Source: Rugamonas apoptosis (lineage in GTDB: Bacteria; Pseudomonadota; Gammaproteobacteria; Burkholderiales; Burkholderiaceae_D). Taken from it: a stretch of DNA of 64,000 nucleotides. A program made the translations under genes and the position numbers. The notes below the pieces were generated by a model. That model had not been told where the DNA came from. It did not search any database and saw nothing but the letters and a program-made list of their open reading frames with translations. Below are positions 8,211 to 16,262 of this stretch, piece after piece (positions within the stretch are counted from its first letter, which is position 1; every line of letters starts with the position of its first letter). Location: assembly GCF_014042355.1 (NCBI RefSeq), contig NZ_JACEZU010000017.1:1-64000 (forward strand), read 5' to 3'.

Positions 8211-8931
8211 TCAGGCGCTCCGGCGGCGGGCAGGGGGGGGGGGGCGCGGGTGTGGGGGCGGAAAGCGCGGCGGGCGCCTGCCAGGCGGCCACCGTGGCCA
8301 TGCCCAGGGCGAGCAGGTTTTTCAGCAGCGTGGCGCGGGCCGGCTTGAAGTCGGCCAGCGCCCAGTTCTTGGCCGTCTGGTAGAGGGCGCCCAGCAGCGC
8401 GCCCGACAGCAACCGGGATGACAGGCCGTTGGCCGGTTTGGCCGGCAGGCCGGCGCAGATCAGTTGTTCGATCACGTCGGTCGACATGTCCAGCCGCTGG
8501 CGGTAGGTGGCGTTGGCGGCCTCGCTGGCGCCTTCGATCTCCATCAACACCAGCCGCGCGCGCGCCTTGTCGGCCGCCACCACCGCCAGGTAGGATTCCA
8601 GCGCGGCCCGCATGCGGTCGTGCGGGTTGGGCGCGGCGCGCGCCACCTTGGCCGTCACCTTGGCCAGCATGGTGTCGGCCGCTTCGTTGTAGGCGCTGCA
8701 CAGCAGCTCGTCGAAATTGCTGAACGATTCGTAGAAATAGCGCTCCGTCAGTCCCGCCTCGGCGCACAGCATCTTGAGCGTGGTGTGGTGGTAGCCGTGG
8801 GTGCCGAAGCAATGGATGGCCGCCGCCAGCAGGCGCTGGCGCCGTTCGCTCACCCGCTGTTCATTGCTGGCGCCACGGTACACCCGCGCGCTCCCGGCCG
8901 CTTCCACCGCCGTCATCTTCTTGCTGGCCAT
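8211..8931 (-). CDS. TetR-family transcriptional regulator (3' end depends on a 12-base G/C tract)
   Basis: N-terminal helix-turn-helix about residues 30-80 (LAAAIHCFGTHGYHHTT, then EAGLTERYFYESFSNFDEL) with a variable ligand-binding C-terminal domain. As sequenced, the frame does not stop at the operon junction but runs on to 7930, 94 codons inside the hydrolase. With one C fewer in the tract at 8233-8244 the protein would end at TGA 8213-8211, one base before the hydrolase ATG, which is the natural arrangement. I therefore place the end at 8211. Three copies of a 20 bp palindrome upstream suggest autoregulation. Confidence 0.75.
8233..8244. repeat. Homopolymer of 12 G (12 C on the coding strand) at the TetR/hydrolase junction
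   Basis: Twelve consecutive G between positions 8233 and 8244. Its length sets three outcomes: 11 C gives a normal TetR stop, 12 C (as here) a 94-codon read-through, and 13 C an in-frame TetR-hydrolase fusion. Such tracts are prone both to slippage in vivo and to sequencing error. Confidence 0.9.
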
Positions 8932-8951
8932 CGCCTCATGCTTCCCTTTGT

Positions 8952-8971
8952 TTGACAGCGTTCAATGTCAA
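8952..8971. promoter_or_regulatory. TetR operator candidate 1
   Basis: TTGACAGCGTTCAATGTCAA, a 20 bp inverted repeat with arms TTGACA/TGTCAA, 20 bases upstream of the TetR start. It shares arms and length with the sites at 8986 and 9022. Confidence 0.7.
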
Positions 8972-8985
8972 TTCATGGCTGCATG

Positions 8986-9005
8986 TTGACATTGATTAAT
9001 GTCAA
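8986..9005. promoter_or_regulatory. TetR operator candidate 2 (best palindrome)
   Basis: TTGACATTGATTAATGTCAA, arms TTGACATT/AATGTCAA perfect over 8 bp. It is spaced 34 bp from the site at 8952. The half-sites contain TTGACA, so they may overlap a -35 element, consistent with repression. Confidence 0.75.
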
Positions 9006-9021
9006 TTGTAAAGCGATTTAA

Positions 9022-9041
9022 TTGACATCACGAAATGTCAC
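9022..9041. promoter_or_regulatory. TetR operator candidate 3
   Basis: TTGACATCACGAAATGTCAC, arms TTGACAT/ATGTCA, 36 bp from the site at 8986. Third member of the array between the TetR gene and the next gene. Confidence 0.65.
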
Positions 9042-9123
9042 ATCGCGATGCCATGGCACGACGGCATGGAGACAACGGCGGGTGGGCGGGCGATGAATGG
9101 GGTGCGCGGCCAGTGCGCCAGCG

Positions 9124-9543
9124 TCAGCGGAAGGTGGCCACGACCAGTTTCTCGCCCGCGTTGACGCCACTGATCTGGGTCGCTGGCACCACCATGGTCA
9201 AGGCGCCGGTGATGGTGCCGTCGTCATGCTCGTTGAGCTCCAGCTTGAGCTGGCGGTCGGTCGCCACAAAGGTGTTGGCCGCAGCGGGCATCAGGCGATG
9301 GCGTCCTTCGTTGTCCACTTCCGCATACAGGGCGTTGCCGCGGCTGAACACGGACAGGCTTTTGCCGTTGGACAGGTCGTAGGCGCCTTTGAGCGTGTAG
9401 AGGGTGGCCTCGCTCATGTGGTAGGGATGCTCGGGCAGTGTGATGTGCGGCGACGCGGCGGGGATGCGTACCGTGTCCGGTGTCTGGGCGGTGGCGCTCA
9501 GCGCCAGTGCGCTGAGCAGCGCGGCGTATGGGAACTGTTTCAT
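9124..9543 (-). CDS. Small exported protein of unknown function
   Basis: 139 residues with a signal peptide (YAALLSALALSATAQ). The mature part is a short beta-rich domain (TLYTLKGAYDLSNGKSLSVF, ALYAEVDNEGRHRLMP) that I cannot assign. Its ATG overlaps the stop of the LuxR regulator by four bases (ATGA) and has an AGGAG ribosome site inside that gene, so it is translationally coupled to the regulator and may be its target or effector. Confidence 0.7.
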   Translation of the reverse strand: MKQFPYAALLSALALSATAQTPDTVRIPAASPHITLPEHPYHMSEATLYTLKGAYDLSNGKSLSVFSRGNALYAEVDNEGRHRLMPAAANTFVATDRQLKLELNEHDDGTITGALTMVVPATQISGVNAGEKLVVATFR

Positions 9544-10802
9544 GGTGGGCTCCTGTCGCAGTGGGGAGGCGCGGGCGCCGCTTGCGGGCCGCGCTGGCCG
9601 GTGGCCGGCCGGTCGTTTGGGCGACCGGTAGCAGCAGTGTAGGGGCGGGCGGCGCCGGCGTCGTCACACGTTTGGGTGAGGCCGGACGCGGCGCCGTACA
9701 TGGCGGCCGAACCGTGCAGCAGGGCTACCAGTTCGCCCTGGCGGCTGGTGGCCGTCTTGGCATACACCCGCTGCAGATGGGTCTTCACCGTGTTCATGCT
9801 GATGCGGTGCGCCAGCGCGAATTGTGCGAGCGAGCTGCCTTCTGCCAGCGCCTTGGCCACATCGGCCTCGGCTGGCGTGAGCTCGTACAACTGGCGCAGT
9901 ACGCCGGCCGCCACGGTGGCCTGTTCCGGCGCCCGCAACAGCAGCAGTACATGGGGTGCCGCGTCCGCGCGCGCCGGCAGCGGCGCCACCGTCAGCGTCA
10001 GCGGCGGACGGCCGGGACGGGGCAGGCGCAGGGCATGGGCGCGCGGCGCGCGGCCCGGACCGGGCAGGGCCGCGCGCACCAGTTGCGCCAGGCCGGGACT
10101 GCCGGGCCCCACGGCGGCGCTGAGCCGGCCGTGTTGCAGCCGCAGTGGCGAACCGGGCATGAGCAGGGCGGCCGCGCTGTCGGTGGCGTGCAGCACGGTC
10201 AGTTCCGCGTCGAGCACGATGGCGGCCACCCGCGCGCAGGCCAGCGCCGCCTCGCCGCAGCCCAGCGCCAGGCCGGTTTGCTCCAGCCGCCGCGCCAGCC
10301 GCAGGGCGCGCTGCAAATGGGGCAGGAAGGCGGCCAGCTGGCGCTTGTCGTCGCGTTCGTAATGGCCGGCGCGGCGCGGCCGGTGGATGCCGATCACGGC
10401 CAGTTCGCGCGGCGCCAGCGGCAGTAGCGCGCCCACCACGTAGAAGATGCCGGCCGGGCGGCAGAAGTCGGCGTAGTAGCGCGAGCGCGTGAAGTCGCTG
10501 TCGGCCACCAGGTCGGCGCTGCTGAACACCTGGCCCAGGCCCAGTTCGCGCGCGCGGTTGGCCCACACGTCCTCGTGGCAGTAGTGCTGCTCGTACTGGG
10601 CCTGCAACGCAGCGCTGAAGTTGGCGCTGCGGTCCAGCACGCGGGCCGCGCCCGTCTCGTCGAGCAGGGCCAGTACGGCGCTGTCGGCGCCGAACGCTGG
10701 CGCGATCAGTTCGCACAGGCCGCGCCAGTGCGGCGGCGCCAGCGCCGCCTCGTACACCTGTTCCACCAAGGCTAGCTGTCGTTGACGGTGGCTTGTGTCC
10801 AT
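9540..10802 (-). CDS. LuxR-family transcriptional regulator
   Basis: 420 residues. The N-terminal 200 or so residues look like a sensory domain; a LuxR-type helix-turn-helix occupies about 297-355 (LTPAEADVAKALAEG, then HRISMNTVKTHLQRVYAK). The tail after the DNA-binding domain is about 60 residues of Pro/Ala/Thr-rich sequence, which is unusual because LuxR HTH domains normally end the protein. ATG 10802 has a GGGAGA site. Coupled to the exported protein at 9124. Confidence 0.85.
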   Translation of the reverse strand: MDTSHRQRQLALVEQVYEAALAPPHWRGLCELIAPAFGADSAVLALLDETGAARVLDRSANFSAALQAQYEQHYCHEDVWANRARELGLGQVFSSADLVADSDFTRSRYYADFCRPAGIFYVVGALLPLAPRELAVIGIHRPRRAGHYERDDKRQLAAFLPHLQRALRLARRLEQTGLALGCGEAALACARVAAIVLDAELTVLHATDSAAALLMPGSPLRLQHGRLSAAVGPGSPGLAQLVRAALPGPGRAPRAHALRLPRPGRPPLTLTVAPLPARADAAPHVLLLLRAPEQATVAAGVLRQLYELTPAEADVAKALAEGSSLAQFALAHRISMNTVKTHLQRVYAKTATSRQGELVALLHGSAAMYGAASGLTQTCDDAGAARPYTAATGRPNDRPATGQRGPQAAPAPPHCDRSPP

Positions 10803-10969
10803 GGCTGTCTCCCGTGGCGGGCCAGCTTGCGCGGCCCGCTACCAGCATAGGATGGACGGTGGCCGCAATTGACGCGCATTGTCACGCGCGCCAAATATCA
10901 TGGCGTCTGCTCGGCGGCGCGGGGAAAGCAAATGATACGGTTGGGGGAAAGTTGGTGCCTGCGAGTGAC

Positions 10970-12955
10970 TCATGTCGCCGCGCTGGCCGGCGCCTGCGGG
11001 GCCGATGCCGATGCGGCTGCGGCTGTGGCCGTCCCCACCTGCGCCTGGGCCTCTGCTTCCGCCGTCAGCCGCGCCAGCAGCGCCTCCACCGGCATCGCGC
11101 GGCCATACAGGTAGCCCTGCATGCAGTGGCAGTGGTGGCCGATCAGGAACGCGGCCTGGTCCGCCGTTTCCACTCCTTCCGCCACCACCCGCAAGCCCAG
11201 GTGGCGTGCCATGGACAGGATGGTTTGCACCAGCGCGCCGCTGCCGCTGTCGTGCGGTGCATCCGTCACGAAGCTGCGGTCGATCTTCAGTTCATACAGC
11301 GGCATAAGGCGCAGATACGCCAGGCTGGAATAGCCGGTGCCGAAATCGTCGATGGAAAAGCGCAGCCCCAGCGCGGCCAGCGCGTGCATGCGTTCGATGG
11401 TGGCGTCCATTTTCTCCACCAGCAAGCCTTCCGTCACTTCCAGCACCAGCATGCTGGCCGGCGCGCCGGTGGCGGCCAGGGTGGCGCGCACCTGCTCCAC
11501 AAAGCCGGCCTGGCGGAACTGGCTGGGACTGACGTTGACCGACAGCGTGAGCGGGTGACCGGCCCGCGCCAGACCCCGCGCGGCCAAACAGGTCTGTTGC
11601 AGCGCCCACTGGCCCAGTTGCAGGATCAGGCCCGATTCCTCGGCCACGGGAATGAACACGGAGGGCGGCACGGCGCCGCCGCCCGGCAGCGGCCAGCGCA
11701 TCAGCATTTCCGCGCCCACGGTGCGGCCATGGTGGTCCACCTGGGGCTGGGCGTGCATCTCCAGCCGGGCCGCCGCCAGCGCGGCGGCCAGGTCGCGTTC
11801 CATGTCGAGCCGGCGTTCCACATCCGCCTGCATGGCCGGCTCGTAGAACGCGATGCCGTTGCGGCCATCGGCCTTGGCGCGGTACATGGCGGTGTCGGCT
11901 TCGCGCAGCAGGTCCTGGGCGTTCTGGCCGCTTTGCGGCAGCAGCGTGACGCCGATGCTGGCCGAGCAGGCGTAGCGCTGGCCGTCGATGACGAACGGCG
12001 TGGCGATGGCGTGGCGGATCTTGTCGGCCACCGTGCGCGCGGCCAGCGTGGCCGCCTCCAGCGCGGGGGCCAGGTGCGACAGCACCACCACGAATTCGTC
12101 GCCGCCGATGCGGGCCACGGTGTCGGCCTTGCGCATCAGCGGCAGCAGCCGTTCGGCCACGGCCCGCAGCAGCGCGTCGCCGGTGCCGTGGCCGCGGGCG
12201 TCGTTGATGAACTTGAAGCGGTCCAGGTCGATGAACAGCACGGCGCTGTAGTGCCGGTCGCGGGCGTTGGCGGCCAGCAGGGTGTCGATGCGGTCGATCA
12301 GCAGGCGCCGGTTGGGCAGGCCGGTGAGCACGTCGTAGAACGCCAGCCGGTGGATGTCGTCGTTGACGGCCACCAGGTGGTTGCGGCTTTGTTCCAGCGA
12401 GGCGGCGCTGGCGGCCAGTTCCTCCAGCGAGTGGGCCAGGTGGCGCAGCAGCACCGCGCACGACAGCGTGAGCACGGCGGCGATGAACAGGAAGTTGAGC
12501 GCGATGATGAGCGAGCGCAGCATGCCGTAGGCGGGCAGGCCCATCACCTGCAGCCCGGCGTCGGCCTGGTAGCCCAGGGCCAGCACGGTGGCCGTGGTCA
12601 GCGCCAGCATGCACATGGCGGGCCGGAAGCCCAGCAGCAGCGCCGCCAGCACCGGGATGGCCAGCAGGTAGATCTGGCTGATGGGGCCGACCTTGAGCAG
12701 CAAGCCCACGCCCACCACGTAGATCACGCTCAGGAAGTGCCACACGCGGGTGGCGTAGGTCACGCGCCGCAGGCGCCAGATGGCGCCGGTCCAGCCGATG
12801 GCCAGCACGTCGATGGCGGCGATCAGCCAGATGCCTTCGCGCGCGGCCAGCAGCGCGCTGGGGATGGCGGTGACCACTCCCAGCACGAACACGACCAGCA
12901 GCAGGCGCGCGAAGATCTGCGCGCGCCAGTGCGCAAGGGCGGTGGGCGCAGCCAC
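10970..12955 (-). CDS. Membrane-bound GGDEF-EAL protein (cyclic-di-GMP synthesis/breakdown)
   Basis: About 661 residues. Several N-terminal transmembrane segments (residues ~15-190, a MASE-like region) precede a GGDEF domain with intact RIGGDEF and an EAL domain. The EAL signature itself reads EML (GAEMLMRW) but the glutamate is kept, as are LSVNVSPSQF, VLEVTEG, IDDFGTGYSS, LKIDRSFV, VAEGVET and the MQGYLYGRAM segment, so phosphodiesterase activity is plausible, and the GGDEF may synthesise or bind GTP. Start chosen at GTG 12955 because GGAGGT lies 7 bases upstream; a TTG at 12970 would place that site inside the gene. It ends in a low-complexity Ala/Ser tail. Confidence 0.9.
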   Translation of the reverse strand: MAAPTALAHWRAQIFARLLLVVFVLGVVTAIPSALLAAREGIWLIAAIDVLAIGWTGAIWRLRRVTYATRVWHFLSVIYVVGVGLLLKVGPISQIYLLAIPVLAALLLGFRPAMCMLALTTATVLALGYQADAGLQVMGLPAYGMLRSLIIALNFLFIAAVLTLSCAVLLRHLAHSLEELAASAASLEQSRNHLVAVNDDIHRLAFYDVLTGLPNRRLLIDRIDTLLAANARDRHYSAVLFIDLDRFKFINDARGHGTGDALLRAVAERLLPLMRKADTVARIGGDEFVVVLSHLAPALEAATLAARTVADKIRHAIATPFVIDGQRYACSASIGVTLLPQSGQNAQDLLREADTAMYRAKADGRNGIAFYEPAMQADVERRLDMERDLAAALAAARLEMHAQPQVDHHGRTVGAEMLMRWPLPGGGAVPPSVFIPVAEESGLILQLGQWALQQTCLAARGLARAGHPLTLSVNVSPSQFRQAGFVEQVRATLAATGAPASMLVLEVTEGLLVEKMDATIERMHALAALGLRFSIDDFGTGYSSLAYLRLMPLYELKIDRSFVTDAPHDSGSGALVQTILSMARHLGLRVVAEGVETADQAAFLIGHHCHCMQGYLYGRAMPVEALLARLTAEAEAQAQVGTATAAAASASAPQAPASAAT

Positions 12956-13165
12956 GGTAAGCACCTCCAAAGTAGGCGGACAGGTACTTCACATTCGCTA
13001 CCGATGGTACCGGCAATCGCTTGGCATGTCACTATGACAATTGTCCCGGTTGAGCTCGTTTGCGGTGGCGGCCGGGCGTCTGTTGGGCCACCAGTACGGA
13101 CGTCACTTGCAAGAAGTATCTTGCTGTTTCGATACATTTTTATGTTATTTTAAAACTAATCTGCA

Positions 13166-13195
13166 TTTCGACGCCGAGGCCGCCTTGGCTATACT
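13166..13195 (+). promoter_or_regulatory. Possible sigma-70 promoter for the methyltransferase operon
   Basis: TATACT at 13190-13195 is a good -10 element; the -35 position holds only the weak TTTCGA at 13166, 18 bases earlier. The 300 bp between the divergent GGDEF-EAL and methyltransferase genes shows no other feature. Confidence 0.35.
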
Positions 13196-13258
13196 CGACC
13201 AGGCCGGGCCGGCGCCGCTCCCTTCTGATTCACTAGTGACTCATTGCGAAGGAATGAC

Positions 13259-13960
13259 ATGGAACACGTACACGCAGCAGGCTTGTCCCAGATCGACCGT
13301 TGGCAAAAGAACCGCCAGAAGGCGTTCAAGGCCATCCCGCCCGACGGGCGCATGATCAAATACCTGGGCAAACAGTTCATGGTCTACCCCGGCACGTTCT
13401 GGCCGTTCACGGACAGCCAGCCCCTGGTGCGCCAGCTCCAGGTGGACCCGGGCGACGCCGTGCTCGACGTGGGTACCGGCTCGGGCGTGATCGCCGTGCA
13501 TGCCTGCTACGCGGGTGCGGGCCGGGTGCTGGCGCTGGACGTGAACCCGTCGGCGCTGCGCAGCGCCACCTACAACGCGGCCCTGCACGGCTTCGAGGAC
13601 GTGATGGAAGTACGTGAATCGAACCTGTTCCAGAACGTGGGCGACGAGCAGTTCGACGTAATCACGGCCAACCTGCCGTTCCGCGACAAGCCAGCCCCGG
13701 ACGTGGTGGCGCGCTCCCAGTGGGACACCAATTTCGAAACCAACACCGGCTTCTTCGAGCAGGTGGGGCGCTACCTCAAGCCGGGCGGGCGCATCTACTT
13801 CGCCCAGGCCAGTTTCGGCGCCATCGCGCAGACCCGCAAGCTGGCCGAGGCCAACGGCTACAGCGTGCGCGAGCTCGATAGCGCGGCGGCCGACAAGGCC
13901 GAAATGAAAAAATTCTTCGTGTACCTGATCCAGCGCGCCGCGCCGGTTCGGCCCGCATGA
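13259..13960 (+). CDS. Class I SAM-dependent methyltransferase
   Basis: 233 residues. The Rossmann motif I is VLDVGTGSGVIAV, motif II ends in ALDVNPSALRSA, and the catalytic-loop motif reads NLPF, a variant of the NPPY/NPPF found in N-methyltransferases acting on amide or ring nitrogens (PrmC-like, small MTS domain). ATG 13259 is preceded by GAAGGA at 5 bases. The stop overlaps the sulfotransferase start (ATGA), so the two are coupled. Substrate unknown; the neighbours suggest a small-molecule pathway. Confidence 0.8.
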   Translation: MEHVHAAGLSQIDRWQKNRQKAFKAIPPDGRMIKYLGKQFMVYPGTFWPFTDSQPLVRQLQVDPGDAVLDVGTGSGVIAVHACYAGAGRVLALDVNPSALRSATYNAALHGFEDVMEVRESNLFQNVGDEQFDVITANLPFRDKPAPDVVARSQWDTNFETNTGFFEQVGRYLKPGGRIYFAQASFGAIAQTRKLAEANGYSVRELDSAAADKAEMKKFFVYLIQRAAPVRPA

Positions 13961-15195
13961 ACCGGCTGATCGACACAGTCAACTCGATCCGCGCGGTGGC
14001 GCCGTCCGACCTGGGCGGCGCCGTGCGCCAGGTGGCCGTGATCCTGACCAGTCCCCGGTCCGGTTCCAGCCTGCTCACCAGCGTGCTGGCGCGCCACCCC
14101 GACGTGGCCACGCTCGATGGCGAGATCGAACCGTACCTGGCCCTGACCGGTAACGGCTTCGGCTATTCCAGCAACAGCGATGCCATCGGCCCGCTGGCCA
14201 ATCCGGGCGCGCTGGCCGACTGCGTGCTGGACGACCTGACCGTGGCCGACGACGGCCCGCCCGCACTGGACTTGCTCAAGCGGCGCTGGCGCAACCGGCT
14301 GCTGCTGCAATTTCCGTCCGTGTTCGCCCAGCCGTCCGAACAGCGCCGGCTGGCCCAGTCGCTGGACGAGGCGGTGACGGCCAGCGCGGCCCAGCGCTGC
14401 GGCGACGAGCGGGCCTGGCAGGAATACGTGCTGGCCAAGGTGTTCCGCCACGACGGCTGGCGCATGGCCTATTACGACGGCATGGCGCGCGACGGCGCCG
14501 CCGGCGGCTTCGACGTGCCGCTCAAGCTGGAGGAACCGCCGTTCGTGATGCCGCGCCACCAGCGGCGCCGCTTCAGCGCCGCCGACGCGGCCAACAAGGT
14601 GTTGCTGTTCAAGACCCCGCCCGATGTGTACCGGCTGGGCCTGTACCGCCAGCTGTTCCCGCACGCCGACATCAAGTACATCCACCTCACGCGCGGCTAC
14701 GCGCAAGCCGTCAATGGCTTGATGGACGGCTGGCAATCGCCGGTGGGCTTCTTCTCGCACGACTTGCGCTGGGCCGGGGTGGACTTGCGCATCGGCGGCT
14801 ACACCGACGTGCTGCCGTTCGGGCGGCGCTGGTGGAAGTTCGACCTGCCGCCCAACTGGCGCCAGTTCACGGCCGCGCCGCTGGAGCAGGTGTGCCTGAA
14901 CCAGTGGCTGTCGCCGCACCGCGCCGTGCTGGAAGCGGGCGTGGCGGCGCTGCGGCTGCGCTTCGAAGACTTCCTGGCCGACCCGGTGGCCGCCATGGGC
15001 CGGGTCACGGGCTACCTGGGCTTGGCGCCCATGGCCATGCAGGAGCAACTGCCCGTGACCATGGCCACCGAGCAGCCGGCCCGCCAGCGCTGGCGCAAAC
15101 GCGAGCAAGCCTTGCTGGCGCTGGGCCGCCAGCCCGAGGTGCTGGCCATGATGGAGGCGCTGGGCTACAGCATGGATCCGGAGGGCTGGCTATGA
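13957..15195 (+). CDS. P-loop sulfotransferase-family protein
   Basis: 412 residues. Near the N-terminus VILTSPRSGSSLLTSVL is the 5'-phosphosulfate-binding loop of PAPS-dependent sulfotransferases; YIHLTRGYAQAVNGL resembles the 3'-phosphate-binding region, and LRFEDFLADP is a typical C-terminal segment. It would transfer a sulfuryl group from PAPS to a hydroxyl or amine. It overlaps both neighbours by four bases (ATGA at each end), the middle gene of a tightly coupled trio. Confidence 0.8.
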   Translation: MNRLIDTVNSIRAVAPSDLGGAVRQVAVILTSPRSGSSLLTSVLARHPDVATLDGEIEPYLALTGNGFGYSSNSDAIGPLANPGALADCVLDDLTVADDGPPALDLLKRRWRNRLLLQFPSVFAQPSEQRRLAQSLDEAVTASAAQRCGDERAWQEYVLAKVFRHDGWRMAYYDGMARDGAAGGFDVPLKLEEPPFVMPRHQRRRFSAADAANKVLLFKTPPDVYRLGLYRQLFPHADIKYIHLTRGYAQAVNGLMDGWQSPVGFFSHDLRWAGVDLRIGGYTDVLPFGRRWWKFDLPPNWRQFTAAPLEQVCLNQWLSPHRAVLEAGVAALRLRFEDFLADPVAAMGRVTGYLGLAPMAMQEQLPVTMATEQPARQRWRKREQALLALGRQPEVLAMMEALGYSMDPEGWL

Positions 15196-16124
15196 AGCGG
15201 CGCCTGCTGGTGCCTTTCCTGATGGGCCAGCGGCGCGATGGCCTGGCCCGCGTGTGCGAGCTCGATCGCAACGACTGGCAGGTGGTGCGGGTGGACGAAT
15301 GCCAGGCCACCGCCATCGCCGACCGGGGCGAGCAGATGCGCAGCATGGGCAAGGTGTATGGCCGGCTGGCGGCGGCCGTGCGCGACATCGTGCGGGCCGG
15401 CGATGTGCCAGTCAGCATCTCGGGCGATTGCGTGTCGTCGCTGGGCATGCTGGGCGGGCTGCAGCAGGCCGGCCGGCCGCCCGAGCGCATCCTGTGGCTG
15501 GACGCGCATGGCGATTTCCACACCTGGAACACCAGCCAGACCCGCTACCTGGGCGGCATGCCGCTGGCCATGCTGGTGGGCCGGCCCGACCGCCGGCGCG
15601 ACAACCGCGACGCCATCGGCGCGCTGCGCTCGGCCGTGGGCGTGGCGCCGTTCCCGGAGCAGCGCGTCGTGTTGTCGGACGCACGCGACCTCGACCCCGG
15701 CGAGGCGGAAGCGGTGGCCGCCTCGGACCTGGTGCATTGCGAGATCGGCGACATTTTGCGGCACCTGTCGCCATCCGAACGGCTGTATGTGCATTTCGAC
15801 ACGGACGTGATCGATGCCGAGGCCCAGATGCCGGCCTTGAAATACCACGTCAAGGCCGGTCCCAGCCTGGCGGACATGGGCGCGCTGTTCCGTTCCCTGC
15901 GCGGCTACAACATCGTGGCCGTGTCGGTGTCGGCCTGGCACGAGGAAAAGGATGTCGAGAACCGGGCCGCGCTGGCGTGCCTGGAATTGCTGCGCGAACT
16001 GGAGCCGGCGGGGGCGCCTGCGCTGGAGCGCGAACTGGCGCCGCCGAGGATGATGGCGCTGGAGCAGGAGCAGCTGGCACCACCGGCTGCGCGCCCGGCA
16101 TGGGAAGGGGTGTCGGTCAGCTAG
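15192..16124 (+). CDS. Arginase-family (ureohydrolase) protein with a Cys at a metal-ligand position
   Basis: 310 residues. The arginase metal motifs are partly canonical: D104-A-H106-G-D108-F-H110 matches DAHxDxH, and HFDTDVID (about residues 200-206) matches the S/FDxDxxDP motif, but the first motif, normally GGDH, reads SGDC with Cys80 where a manganese-ligand histidine is expected. As I recall (unchecked), hydroxyarginase DcsB of D-cycloserine synthesis also carries Cys at this position. The enzyme may hydrolyse a guanidino or N-hydroxyguanidino compound. Coupled to the sulfotransferase; a long acidic/Ala tail follows the catalytic domain. Confidence 0.75.
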   Translation: MKRRLLVPFLMGQRRDGLARVCELDRNDWQVVRVDECQATAIADRGEQMRSMGKVYGRLAAAVRDIVRAGDVPVSISGDCVSSLGMLGGLQQAGRPPERILWLDAHGDFHTWNTSQTRYLGGMPLAMLVGRPDRRRDNRDAIGALRSAVGVAPFPEQRVVLSDARDLDPGEAEAVAASDLVHCEIGDILRHLSPSERLYVHFDTDVIDAEAQMPALKYHVKAGPSLADMGALFRSLRGYNIVAVSVSAWHEEKDVENRAALACLELLRELEPAGAPALERELAPPRMMALEQEQLAPPAARPAWEGVSVS

Positions 16125-16166
16125 CGGAGACCGTTGTTTTCACGCCGGTCTGATCTTGTTCACACT

Positions 16167-16190
16167 GCTCACACCCGCGCGGGTGTGAGC
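16167..16190. terminator. 24 bp perfect palindrome after the arginase-like gene
   Basis: Arms GCTCACACCCGC and GCGGGTGTGAGC meet without a spacer. It lies 42 bases after the arginase-like stop and is followed by a T-rich run (ATTTGTGTATTTT), so it most likely ends the operon, although a symmetric operator for the next gene is possible. Confidence 0.6.
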
Positions 16191-16262
16191 ATTTGTGTAT
16201 TTTCAACATGATCAAAGTGCTATGCTATGCGGCCCGATTCGCCACTCGCTACCGCCGACCGC

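Noticed and set aside
7274..8812. 512-codon frame joining part of the TetR region to the hydrolase
   Set aside because: Before 8209 this frame is a non-coding register of the TetR gene; the hydrolase ATG at 8209 fits family length and operon structure.
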